DNA of 64,000 bases from Semisulcospira habei (taxonomy: Eukaryota > Mollusca > Gastropoda > Semisulcospiridae): NCBI GenBank assembly GCA_036245525.1, contig BTPG01000007.1:124895815-124959814 (forward strand). Direction: 5' to 3'. The translations under genes were made by a program, and so were the position numbers. Of the stretch, positions 23,401 to 35,100 are shown piece by piece. A model generated the notes under the pieces. It was not told the origin of the DNA. It made no database searches and saw nothing but the letters and a program-made list of their open reading frames with translations. Positions within the stretch are counted from its first letter, which is position 1. Each line of letters opens with the position of its first letter.

Positions 23401-25057
23401 GGGTGGGGGGGGGGGGTATGGCGGGATGGGGTGGGGGGGGGGGGGGGGGGGCTGACATGACGCTTCACGATATGCTGTTCATTATCCGTGCATCACTTTC
23501 TTGAGGTGACATCGGAGGGAGGGAACATAGGGTTATCGTAGTGTGACGACGGGGGTATAGAGGACGGTGGGAGGGGCATTTAGGGAGAGTGTCTTCAAGA
23601 ATATCCATGCAGAGCAGTAACTAAAGTAGCTATTGTCGATAAGCTATTTCTAGCGTCAGAGTACTGAAACTAGACGGAATACAGGGGGGGCAGTGCGGCA
23701 CACGGGAGTAATCAGTGAGTGTGTGGTTAGGGGCTAGAAATCAGCAGGCTTCGTGGTGCAGATTCCTGCGAGCGATCATTGCTGTATAGCCCGCAAACTT
23801 CTCGAGAAACAGGAGAGATAATCCCAGCGTAAAAGGACGATAAGCGTATAGTGGCCTTGAGCTGAGCGTGCAAGGGGGAAGGGAAGACTGAATGAGAGAC
23901 TCAACAATATCAACACGATTATTTAATGATGTCACGTGCTCAACGGCGGGACCTCGATGATGATGATGCAGTGTACATCAGGTATCGTCTCGATGGCAGC
24001 CTGTTCAACCTCAGACGACTGCAGGCCCACACAAAAACCCTAGACAAACTGATTCGTGAGCTGCTTTTTGCTGATGATGCTGCCCTCGTTGCACACACAG
24101 AGAGAGCCCTGCAGCGCATCACGTCTTGCTTCGCAGATGCTGCCCAGCTCTTTGGACTCGAGGTCAGTCTGAAAAAGACAGAGGTCCTCCATCAGCCGGC
24201 ACCCAAGACAGTGTATCGCCCTCCTCACATCACCATTGGCGAGTCTGAACTAAAGTCAGTGCACCAGTTTACTTACCTTGGCTGCATTATCACGTCGGAC
24301 GCCAAGCTGGACAAGGAGCTTGACAGCAGGCTGGCAAAAGCGAACAGCGCTTTTGGGCGACTTTTCAAGCGGGTGTGGCACAATCAACAGCTGAAAACAG
24401 GCACCAAGATCAGCGTGTACAGAGCTGTGGTCCTCACCACCCTGCTGTATGGTTCCGAGTCCTGGGCCCTCTACCGCAGCCAACTACGACTCCTCGAACG
24501 CTTCCACCAGCGCTGCCTGCATACCATCCTGGGCATTCACTGGAGTGACTACATCACCAACGTCGAGGTCCTTGAACAGGCTGAAACTGTGAGCATCGAG
24601 GCTTTGCTGCTGCGGACACAGCTCCGCTGGGCGGGGCATGTCTCCAGGATGGAGGATCATCGCCTACCAAAGATCACCCTGTTCGGCGAGCTTGCTACTG
24701 GACACCGTGACAGAGGGGCACCAAAGAAGAGATACAAAGACTGTCTCAAGAAGTCACTTAGTGCCTGCCAAATCGACCACCACCAGTGGTCTTCGCTTGC
24801 TGCGGACCGTGACACCTGGCGCTCCACCATTTACAAGGCAGCTGTCTCCTTTGAGGACTCTCACAGAGCTAGCCTTAAAGACAAGCGGCTCAGGAGAAAA
24901 AACAGAGATGCCGCAGCTCAGAACCCTGGCCATACCTTCCCCTGCAGCCACTGCGGTCGAACCTGCCTGTCTCGGATTGGCCTCCGCAGCCACGAACAAG
25001 CCTGCAGACGTCGTGGGCAACTCTTATAAAATCTTCGTTCGCGAAGTCAAGCCAAGA
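20499..25057 (+). mobile_element. LINE family 2 copy 2a, frameshifted and interrupted by an assembly gap
   Basis: Begins GGGCAGTGGGCAG like copy 2b and ends GAAGTCAAGCCAAG. Coding pieces: 21173-21376 (endonuclease start, closed by a TAG from a small indel), 21415-22356 (endonuclease), 22289-23296 (RT up to GCVLAPTLFTIFF; the frame shifts in an A-run near 22243), then foreign or corrupted sequence with a run of Ns, then 23946-25027 (RT FADDAALVAHTE to the C-terminal zinc finger). The left flank is a hairpin element at the same position as in 2b. The right flank does not resume that hairpin, so no target duplication is seen; a rearrangement or mis-join is possible. Confidence 0.9.
23306..23325. 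other. Assembly gap (20 Ns)
   Basis: Twenty unresolved bases, followed to about 23453 by almost pure G runs that look like sequencing error, then about 470 bp unrelated to the LINE. The LINE 2 reading frame resumes at 23946 at essentially the codon where it left off, so the 23306-23945 segment replaces only about 40 bp of element. Confidence 0.97.
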
Positions 25058-25261
25058 TAATTATCCCAATTGAAAATCAGCTCAAAGTGCCACCTTGAAC
25101 TGTACCCAAGAAGCATGCTCACGTGAATCACGCACATTCACTCGCACAGTGTAACATTCACGTGGTGCTAAGGGCAAGCGCAAGCGAGCTACTGAAGTTT
25201 TGGAAATTCAAATCGTTTATTTTTGCAATTTGATTAAGTGGGCTGAAATTCAGATACCAAA

Positions 25262-25345
25262 ATAACAGACATTGCTGTAAATAGACAAAACGTCTACTAC
25301 TGCAATGCCCCAAATATGGCATATTGCAGTTAATAAACTTATCTG
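25262..25345. repeat. Isolated units of the 18.95-19.6 kb minisatellite
   Basis: ACATTGCTGTAAATAGACAA, ACGTCTACTACTGCAATGCC and CCAAATATGGCATATTGCAG match the array, in the same orientation, 5.7 kb further on. Confidence 0.7.
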
Positions 25346-25449
25346 TCATAACTTGATGAAATGAGATTCAGCAACTTATCAACAGACTGAAGACGTGATA
25401 CAACACACACAAAACACTCACAAATGTGAGACTAAAAACTAACTGCTTA

Positions 25450-25605
25450 GGCGAGTTGACTCCAGTCTTGGGCGAGTTAACTCGGTCGTTGGGCAAGTTG
25501 ACGTCTGCTTTGGGCGATATGACTGCTACTATGGACAAGTTAGCCCTTTTCTTTTGGCGAGTTGACCGGCGAGATGACATATGGGCGAGTTGACCGGCCA
25601 ACAAT
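25450..25605. repeat. Same minisatellite in inverted orientation
   Basis: GGCGAGTTGACTCCAGTCTT, GGGCGAGTTAACTCGGTCG, GGGCAAGTTGACGTCTGC, ending TATGGGCGAGTTGACCGGCC, the inverse complement of the unit at 12130-12155. Confidence 0.75.
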
Positions 25606-25709
25606 AAGGGAAACAACCAATAGACAACCTTATTCTTTTGATATAAGCAACCAAAGTATTGTCCCTGTATGACTATGAGCATCGTTTTGTGCGTGTAGTC
25701 GTTACTACA

Positions 25710-25925
25710 TTAAAACTCATTCTACCCCAACACCGAAATCCTTAAATTTTGCCGTTGTCCTCTGAAGACTGCATTGCTGTACAGGACACAGATCGACCAT
25801 GATAGTTCAAGGGTGATGCCAGAATAGCTTGGCGCCCATAGGCGCCAAGCTATTCTGGCATCACCTTTGAACTATCATGGTCGATCCTTATCTTCCTGTG
25901 GTGTGTCTGGGGTAGAATGAGTTAA
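25710..25925. mobile_element. TTAA hairpin element, type B (216 bp), near-perfect stem
   Basis: TTAAAACTCATTCTACCCC to GGTAGAATGAGTTAA. Core 25791-25886: GATCGACCATGATAGTTCAA, GGCGCC on both sides of a CATA loop, inverse arm ending ATCATGGTCGATC; about 46 bp per arm. Confidence 0.85.
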
Positions 25926-27140
25926 ATTGTTCCAAAGATTGCTATGTAAAAACTAAATTCTGTCAATATGAAAAAGGAAAACAGTTTTTGGGCAAATTAA
26001 TTTCTAATGTTTATGAAGAAAACCTTCATCAGAATCTCTCATTTTAATTTTTTTTTAGTTAGGTTTCCTTCACGATTTATGATCATTTTCAAGTTCATGT
26101 AAAATTAAAATGTGCAAAAAAATTCTTTCATTGTATATTTTATTATTATTATCATTTTTTTAATGTTAATTTTATTTGTTGTTACTTTTCTGGTGTTAAA
26201 TTTTAAATGTTATTAAGGGCAGACATTGAAAAAGGCCTGCGTGCCTAATGTCTTTATCCTTAAAAAATAAAGTTGCAGTTCAGTTCAGTTTTCTCTCTCA
26301 CCACACACACACACGAGCAAATACATGCACACTATTCAAATTTATTTCTCGTCTCAAAATCAGTGGTAAGAATAAACACTGAAAAACAAGTCAAGTCATC
26401 AAAGTGACAAAGGTAGATAATGTTCACCAAGGAAATACCAAACAACAAAGGGGGAGGAACACTTTGGAAGACCAAGAACAAAATCAACTCATTGTCTCCC
26501 TTGAAGCACTACGGCAAGGGAGAAAACCAGAGTGAGACAAAATAGTTACAGCCTGTGCATAGGGGCTGTTTTCGAGGCGATTCCTGCTGGAATCATCTTG
26601 AGGGAAAAAAAAAAACACACAAAAAAAACCCACTACTCACTGCCAAAGGGTTTATGTAAACTGTGCTGTCCTTGTCCTATCAAATCCTGTTCCATTCCTT
26701 GTTATTTCGTTGCATTTTGGTGTCATAATTTATTGATTACCATGCCACGTTTCTCTCAAGAAATATTAAACAAAAGTATAATGAGAAAACATGCTCTAAT
26801 AATCTTGCAGTCTTTAAAAATTTCCAAAGTGTATGGTTCAGCTCTGACGCTGTTACTTTTTTTTGCCTTTCTTTTTGCCTTTTGCATCTTCACCAACATC
26901 CCTGGAGATTGGAAATGAAAAAGTTAGTCATTTACATAACAGTGAAGCTTTGAAATGAAAATTACACCACAGAGTACTCAATTATAAAATGCATGCAAAA
27001 TGTGAAGCCAATTGATATAATATGTAATTTACAAATGGATGTCTTAACAAGTACATAATTATGTGTTTTTTTTTTTTTTACCTGAATGTAAAACCCATGC
27101 AAATAGTGACAGGAAACCATATGTAACTTTGTCTAAAACA
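25926..27140. other. Intergenic, possible retroelement tail at 26180-26290
   Basis: GGGCAGACATTGAAAAAGGC, ATAAAGTTGCAGTTCAGTTC looks like the 3' end of a degenerate SINE or LINE. Otherwise nothing; the open frame 26532-26918 is not supported. Confidence 0.4.
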
Positions 27141-27231
27141 TTAACCTCTTGGCTGTCAGTAGCACTTTTGGTGTGATGATTAGAGCAGTAATCATCATGA
27201 CAAAAACCACTACCGATGGCCACAGGGTTAA
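27141..27231. mobile_element. TTAA hairpin element, type E (91 bp)
   Basis: TTAACCTCTTGGCTGTCAGT to CCACAGGGTTAA; stem GGCTGTCAGTAGCACTTTT and inverse AAAACCACTACCGATGGCC. Type E copies have the tract AGTGGT/ACCACT flanking a variable centre. Confidence 0.7.
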
Positions 27232-27580
27232 CAATATCTTATATACACAGGCATAGAAAGAATATTTTACATGTGACGTAAACCATGGAATACATGCAGA
27301 GACAAATGAAACAAATATGACCCCACAACAGTTAAATAGCTTTCTCTTTCAAAACAATGCACATCAGTCAAAAACATATTTCCTACTTTCTTCAAAAATA
27401 TCACAAATCCTTTTCAGTATGTGTTAGGAAATTGAAAGATACAAATCAAAATAGTCAACTACTCGGTGACACATGAAAATGTGGACGGAAATGATTATTT
27501 TTAATGTGTGTCATATCTGCAGTCACAGAGATGTTTCTGGGACGACCTGATTATCAATCACAGTCATGGCTCTCAATATT

Positions 27581-27643
27581 TTAACCCTTTGGCTTTCGGT
27601 AGTGACTTTTGGCAAAAGTCGCTACCAACAGCCAGAGGGTTAA
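27581..27643. mobile_element. TTAA hairpin element, type E (63 bp), abutting a type F half
   Basis: TTAACCCTTTGGCTTTCGGT to CAGCCAGAGGGTTAA. Its right TTAA (27640-27643) also starts TTAACCTCCTTGTGCATACA, the left end of a type F element. Confidence 0.7.
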
Positions 27644-28261
27644 CCTCCTTGTGCATACAGCCACCAGTACACGTTTACAGTACCATTGAATGCAAGCACG
27701 AGGGAGTTCTGATTACAAGAAAAATTAAAACATGAACAACAATACCAGTACCGCTACAATACACAGACAAACTGTTACAAACAAAAACTATTTTCTGATG
27801 GAAATCTTTACAGTCCTGCACACATCTGTTCACTAAATTGAATGGACGAGGAATGCACACCATAAACCAAAATGTGAACAGTTTTACCTGTGCAGTGGCA
27901 AAGTAGGAATTCATTGATAAACACTGACAACATACCAGGGCTTAACGAGTGTGAAAAAACATACATGTGTTTACATTATACTTTTAATTAAGTGTGTGTG
28001 TACATGTATGTGCATGTGTGCACATGTGTATGCATGAGCATGCGACGTAAAAGATAACAATGACAAATTACAATGTGAATCATTGTATGTAGTTGCCAAG
28101 TACTTAATTTTTTTTAGCACAGCAAAGATGGTGCCAAAATCAAAATGCCACAGACGTCAGCTGCAGTTTTAGTTTGACACTTGTCAGGCTATACTCACAA
28201 TCAAGTTTGTAAACTGTGTAATCAAAGTTTCATCATGGGAACAATACTGACACCTCCCCAC

Positions 28262-28288
28262 CACCCCCCCCCCCCCCCCCCCCCCCCA
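28262..28288. repeat. Poly-C tract
   Basis: Almost uninterrupted C run; similar tracts at 7686-7702, 11342-11357, 33449-33464 and 56589-56600 and G runs at 9099-9108, 12945-12961 and 56752-56762. No coding content. Confidence 0.95.
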
Positions 28289-28662
28289 CACACACACATC
28301 CCACCATGCACCAAATCACTGCAATACTTAAAGAAAAAATCTTTTGGCTGTTGGTATCAAAGTGTTACCAACAGCCAAAAAGGGTTAACCAATAGACAAT
28401 TCTATTGTTCTAATAACCTCCACCTTCCACCGAGTGTTAACCCCCTTGTTCATGCAGCCACCAGTACTGTAAACAGTGATGGTCATGATTTTTACTGACC
28501 CTGTGTGTATACGGACGCAAAACTAAAAACATCCCGATCCCTGATCAGTACTGGTTGCTGCATGTGCACAGGTGTTAATAATAATGGCAAACAGGACATC
28601 ACATCCGACAAAGCAACCTCGATCTCCCTGTCTATGGTCAAAACCATCTAACTTTCTGCCTT

Positions 28663-28820
28663 TACAACCGTTTGCACACACAGCCACTGGTAATGCTTAC
28701 GGTACCAGTGGCTGTATGTATGAGGGAGTTCATCCTTCAGCAGTCAGGTAGCACTTTTGTCAAGGTGATTCTGGCAAGAATCACCTTGACAAAAATCACT
28801 ACCAACAGCAAAAGGGATGA
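28663..28820. mobile_element. Type F then type E hairpins
   Basis: Type F: CAACCGTTTGCACACACAGC, CACTGGTAATGC and inverse GGTACCAGTGGCTGTATGT. Type E follows: GGTAGCACTTTTGTCAAGGT, inverse ACCTTGACAAAAATCACTAC. Ends without clear TTAA. Confidence 0.55.
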
Positions 28821-28898
28821 ACAACAACGACACACAAAACTTCACATCCAACAAAACAACCACCGATCTCCGTATTCAATTTCACGTTCGCAACCATC

Positions 28899-29156
28899 TT
28901 ACTTTTTGCCCTTCTTCTTCTTGCGTGCCTTGAGAGCCTTGCGGACCTTGTATGAGCGCCAGAAGGCCTGGATGGTAGTGGCTGACTTCACCATCATTGC
29001 CAGCTCCCTCTCAGCCTTCTCGCGTTTCTCGCGGGCCAGGCGTCGCTCCTCCATGATGGAGGTGTACTCGGCTTCAAGGGTGCGGAAGCGTTCCTCCAGT
29101 TCGTGCAGCTGCTTCTTCTCCTCTGTGTAAATCTCGTCGATCTCTTCGTACTCATC
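28899..29156 (-). CDS. DRC10: DRC10 exon 6 (terminal coding exon with IQ motif)
   Basis: Acceptor TTCTTGCAG, stop TAA at 28901-28899. Encodes 85 residues: an acidic start (DEYEEIDEIYTEEKKQ), a coiled coil, the IQ motif TIQAFWRSYKVRKALK (predicted calmodulin or light-chain binding) and the tail KARKKKKGKK, like the lysine-rich tail of other DRC10 proteins. No clear AATAAA was found directly downstream. Confidence 0.92.
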   Translation of the reverse strand, partial: DEYEEIDEIYTEEKKQLHELEERFRTLEAEYTSIMEERRLAREKREKAERELAMMVKSATTIQAFWRSYKVRKALKARKKKKGKK

Positions 29157-32100
29157 CTGCAAGAACATGACCAGAGGTGCATAAATGTAAATTTATCAGG
29201 ATCGTATACTCTACTTTAACCCATAAAGCCCTGAAAGACTATGACAGGATATTGATCCACCATGATATTTCAAGGTTGGTGTCAGAACAGCTTGGTGCCT
29301 CTAGATGCCAAGCTATTCTGACACCAGCCTTGAAATATCATGGTCAATCTGTCTACAGAACTGTGATACAGACCTCAGTGGATATCTACACAAATTTGAT
29401 AATTTCGTCCTCAGGGCATAAGGAGTTAACAGCTTTAAAGGAGTTGAGCTTTAAAGGCATGACTTCTATTTACCTACCACCTATTACTTCTTCCCAAAGA
29501 CCAATGGAAGTGACTTACAGAGAACTACAAATAGAATTCATACCAGAGAGTCTTCTTAACGGAAGACAGCCATGCAGTAGAGAGAGAGAGGAAACAAATC
29601 CCAAGAATTCTAGTAATGTGTGCATATATGCCCTGATTGCACTAGTGCCATGAAAAACAGCGTCAGGAGGTGGAATCGGGAATAGAAACTATGCACATTC
29701 AGAGTGACGCAGATGAATAAAAGTGGCACTGGTGACTTAGGTTTGAAAAGTGTTCATACCCCCAAAAGGCTCTGATAAAGATTGTTTTTTACACTAACAC
29801 TTGGGTAAAGTACAGGATAGAAGAGATTTGTAGTGCGTGTAATATCTCCTTTCTGTCACCAATTTTCTTTTTATGTTTGTAATACTGCAACAGATGTCAA
29901 CCCAGTAAGCACAAAGTGCAGGGGATGACATCAGCCATAGTTGCAGTGGCCGACGTCAGCCATAGCTTACCTGCGCGCTGGCAAACTATGGCTGACATTG
30001 GCCCCAGGACATGTGCATAGGCCATCTATGGCTGATGTCAGCCCATGGACCTTTTGCTGTCTGGGAACTAACCTGTCTCTCTCCAAGCTCCTGGTCATAT
30101 CTTTGGATCCAGTTCTCAACCTCTGTCTCCACCTTAAACTTTTTCTGAAAAAAAAAAGACAGCAACATTATGAGTAACAAATGACACTGAGGTACAACAG
30201 AACCTGTTTTGCAGACCATCATCATGAGAAGTCACCTGTCATTAAAGACCATCATTTAGGTGGCTGTAGCCACCTAAATGATGATCTTTAATCACAGATG
30301 ACATCTTAGCCCTTCCAGACCTCTTGTGCAAGCACAAGTATTTTGAGACCACTTTCCTTCATAAAAAGGTGGTTACTTAAAACATGTTCTCCTGTATAAA
30401 AGATAAAAAAATAAAGCACCTATTAGCATAGTAGTTGTATGAAGTGTTAGCCAAACGTGCACCCACCTATCTTGCTTTGTTTGTTTGTTTTGTTGTTTTC
30501 TTCTTTTTTACTAGTGGTAACAAAGTCGTAGCTGAAGGAGCTCATGGTAAGTTTTGAAAAAAATCCTTCACGACATTCACCTTTCGTAGTTCCTGCTCAG
30601 CCTCGCGGTGCTCCATGATGGCATTTTGAAGCTGCGATCGTAGCTGCCCCACCTCGGCCTGAAGCTTTTGGCGCTTGCTGTCTGAGTTCTTCTCATCAGC
30701 TGCCTCCTGCTTCTCTGCATCTGCTCGCACGCGGCGAATGTGTTCCTCGGAAAATTTCTCTATCTGGTGGAGCTCTGACTGCAAATGCTTGATCACATCA
30801 TTCTTCTTACGGATCTGCAAAAAACAGAGGGAGCAAATGAACATGAAATACATGTAACAATGATGGATAAATTCTGTGAACCCCCTTGTTCAAGCAGCCA
30901 CCGGTACTGGATCAGTGTATGGATGAAGTTCACATATATTTAGGTGCAAGGATGCACGCGTGCATCCTTGCACCTAATTATATGTTTACTTCAGTGCCAA
31001 CACAAGCATGCGTATTAAGTTTGTGGACTTCTACTCTGCAAATTACCTCTTCGTCCTTGTCATCATTCTTCTCCTTAAGTTCAGCCTCCAGTTTCTCAAT
31101 GATGACAGCATTGTGGCGCTCTCGCTTAGAGATCTCTGTCAGGTATGCCATGCGCTCTCGCTCTTCCTCCGGTGTGGTCAGCAGCTTGCCCATGAGAATC
31201 TCACGCAGTTCCTGTAGGTACGTCAGCATCTCCTTGCACTGGCGACCCCTTCCTTTCATATCACCTGCAAAATCACATCAGTTTCAGTTAACCCTTCAGC
31301 TGTCAGTAGCACTTTTTGTCACAAAGATTCCTATAGGAATCATCGCAACAAAAAAAACCACTACCGACAGCAAAAGGGTTAAGAGGAATCAATGACAAAA
31401 GAGTATGCAAAACAAGGAGAAAGAGTCCACTGGCAGAATTTAGCAGGGTTGTAAAAGTCTATTGCCTCCAGGCACCATTCTTTAACTATTTTGGTGGAAC
31501 TGTCCTCTGCACTATAAATAACAACATACAATGCTGAACTCACAGGAAACTGTAATCTAGGACCTGCAATCTATAATCTCCAGGCCTCAACCCTTTGGCT
31601 GATTGTAGCACTTTTTGTCACGATCATTCATGCTGGAATCATCTTGACAAAAACTGCTACCGACAGCCAAAGGATTAACAGTGATGACAGAAAGGTTACA
31701 AAAGGCTGTCTGCAATGCATTTTGTCAAGGTGATTGCTGCAGAAATCATCTTGACAAAATGCATGACCAACAGCCAAAAGGTTAAACTAATCAGACCAGC
31801 TGTATCACCATCAATACTCTCACACTAGGTGCCGATGCAAATAAAAGGGACAACATCTACTGGTATCAACAAATAACAATAACTGGAAAGTGCTTCTAGT
31901 TCCACCCCCACAGTGATTTAACCCATATCATACTGAGGCTAAAAGCTTCAAATTTGTACACTGCGATATATATGCAAGCTACATTATATTACTTACAGAT
32001 ACGGATATAGACCAATGGCTTTAGTTCAAGGGTGGTGCCAGAATAGCTTGGCGCCTGTAGGCGCCAAGCTATTCTGGCACTACCCTTGAACTATTTTAGT

Positions 32101-35100
32101 CAAACTTATTTCACACACTGGTGTATTCCGAATGATAAGGGTTAATCATATTGTGCTTGCAGTCACTGGTACTGTTTCCGGTACAGTGACTACAAGCACA
32201 AGGGGGTTAATTTTGTTAAATGAATAATATGGGGAAAGTGATTCCCCCTCACCATGACTTGACCCCTTTGTGCTCGCAGTCACCATTACAGTTTACAGTA
32301 CCGGTGACTGGAAGCACAAGGTCTGGTGGGGTAATATGAATTAGGGAAGGAAGAGGGCTGAGAGGGGGTAGTGGGTCATTATGGCCAGGTTGAGGGCGAA
32401 GGCGTACAGTGGTGCAACAGGCCATCACAGTGAAATAAAAGAGGTAGGATGTGTACATACTGGTGATAAGAGTCATAACGGCCGGGTTGAGACTGAAGGC
32501 TCGCAGGATGTTCCGGGTAGAGTGGCTCATCTGCTGGGCCACAAGTGACAAGTTCCGCATGATCGCCTCCATCATTTCATCAGAGACCACCACCTCCTCA
32601 GACGCTTCCTCACCATCATCATCCTCCTGTAAGGCCTCACCAAGTTTCTCACCTATCTCATCCTGACCACCTGCTACGAGACACAAGGATTAGAGCTTTG
32701 CAATGCTGCGCATAGTGGGAATAGCATCTGAAGCACCCACTGAACACCATCAGAGTGACCTAGCAGCAATGATGGAGTCCTCTACCATTTCACATATTCA
32801 TGGGTGACAGTGTGAAAATTTTAACTGACTGAAAATGGTATGTGCCCCAGGACCAGCAAAAGACATAAATTCTCATGAGCCCCTGCATTTGCAGGGGCTC
32901 ATGAGAATTTATGTCTCTTGCAGATGGAACAAAATGGCTTAAACCAAAATTCAGCTTCCTGGCATTTTGAAAAAAATAAATTTACAGCACAGCAGCACTG
33001 CTGGTAGTCCAGCACAGAGAACTGACGGGCCTGTGTGAGCACTCCTTGGCTGAATGAGTTGTTCATGTGTTCATGATGTAAACACTCCCAGGGTCATGCA
33101 GAAGGATGAGAGGATTGTGTGCATGGCTGCTTATTATTTCCTCATCATGCATGTGGTCATACTTCAACTTTAGAGAAAGGTTGAATAAGAGAGTGGTCTT
33201 GAAGGAGGACATCTGAGAAGGCAAACGAAACTCGAAACGGGAAAAAAAGGAAGCTTAACAAACAAATTAAGTCGCAAAACCACCAACCAGCACATATTTC
33301 AAAGGTGTTGAAATATTCCCTTGACTTCTGCTGATAATATTGTTTGGTGGAAACGACACATAATTACATTTAAAATGCAACAAATGATGAATGACTTACA
33401 TAATTTTGGGCCAGGGGACTCACACGCTATCCACCCCCTCTGCCCCCGCCCCCCCCCCCCCCCAACCACATGCTACATCCTTAGATGAACAGGCATTCAA
33501 TAGTATAAATTGGGTAATGGTCTGTAACAGAGGCCCATTATTACTGTTTGGTGGAAACGACACATCATTACATTTAAAATGCAATAAATGCTGAATGGCC
33601 TACATAATTTTGGGCCAGGGGCCTCACACGCTATCCACCCCACCCCCTCCCCAACCACGTGCTACATCCTTAGATGAACAGGCGTTCAAAAGTATATATT
33701 GGGTGATGGTCTGTAATTTTGAGCCTTTCAGTTTTGGGCCACATTGTGTGCTGGTCTGTGATTGTGGACCTTGCAGCCTCCAAACTCCAACAAAAACAAC
33801 AACACACATTTGTGAAGTGTTCTCAGCAATTTAACCCATTTAACCCCACTGCTGTATTTCCCAAACTCTGGAGGTGTCACCTCACAACTATGTATCAGTT
33901 GCAGGAGATGGGTTGACCATGATAATTCAAGGGTAGTGAAGATTAGCCTGGCGCCATCAGGCGCCAGGCTAATCTGCCACTACCCTTGAATTATCATGGT
34001 CGATCCATCTCCTGATGTAGTGCGTCAGAGCTAAATGGGCCGAAGCTTCTGCTTGCATGCACATATCTACAAAAGCATATCGCTGGTGGTTTTGCATCTG
34101 CATCCGAAGGTACACATGCGCGGGTAGACCCCTTACAGAACACACACACAAGGTGTCGAGTTTTAAAACTGTATGCACACTGTTCATGCAGGTAACTTTC
34201 AACCGCCTCTGAACATACCGGAACGTTTTGATTGTGCACTGCTTATCCTTGCATTTTCCTGTGACCTTTCTGAAGCAGCACTGCCCATCCTTGACTTTGC
34301 CTGTGACCTTTCCGAAGCGGCACTGCCCATCCTTGACTTTTCCTGTGTCCTTTCTGAAGCAGCACTGCCCATCCTTGACTGAGGCCCTTCCCTGTCAGCA
34401 GATGCCACGGATATTTCTCTCACAGGCTTGCCCCCAACATTGGAAGTAATGGACGCTTGACTGCCCACGTTACCCTCAATGGCACTTTTACTTGATGCTG
34501 AATGGGGGCGACTGGTTGAGGTTTGGCTTCTGCAAGGCCTTCTGCCTTGTCCCACTGTCAAAGTAGAATCTGGACCAGCCACATATATTGTAAAGTGTTT
34601 TGAGAGTGCAATGCTTTAACTGCCTTGCGCATGCAGTAACTACTACAGGTCAGCCTCATCACATGTTGATATCTGGAAGCCACAAAGTCAGACCACGTTG
34701 TTGGTGGTCACGCTAATGTGCTGCTAAACTTACATCTAAGCTTAACCCATTTGCCCCAACACTCTACAGCAGGAGATGTATTGATCACGATAATTCAAGG
34801 GAAGTCAAGTGCCAGATTAGCTTGGCGCCTTCCAGCCCCAAGCTAATCTAGTACCTACCCTTGAATTGTCATGGTCAAGACATCTTCTCCAACTGGCATA
34901 CGGTCATTAGGTGATGCCTCCAAAATTTGGGAAATGCGACCATGGGGTTATATGGGTTAAGAAGAAAACACACACAGTAAGCAAAAGGTTCTCTGGCAAG
35001 CTCCAGCTTTGTTGGCCCGTCTATGGGCTGACTATGCCTGGAGTCTGACACAGGACTTTCTGCTCACTGGTTATCTACTTGTGAGACACAATCCTGACCA

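Noticed and set aside
23219..23504. Proline-rich or glycine-rich frames around the gap
   Set aside because: They come from G runs of poor quality and cross the N gap.
25791..25886. Rho-independent terminator or riboswitch
   Set aside because: The long GC-rich hairpin is part of a dispersed TTAA element in a eukaryotic genome.
26532..26918. 128-codon open frame with a hydrophobic end
   Set aside because: A+T-rich chance frame containing an A-run and T-runs; no domain, splice context or composition bias.
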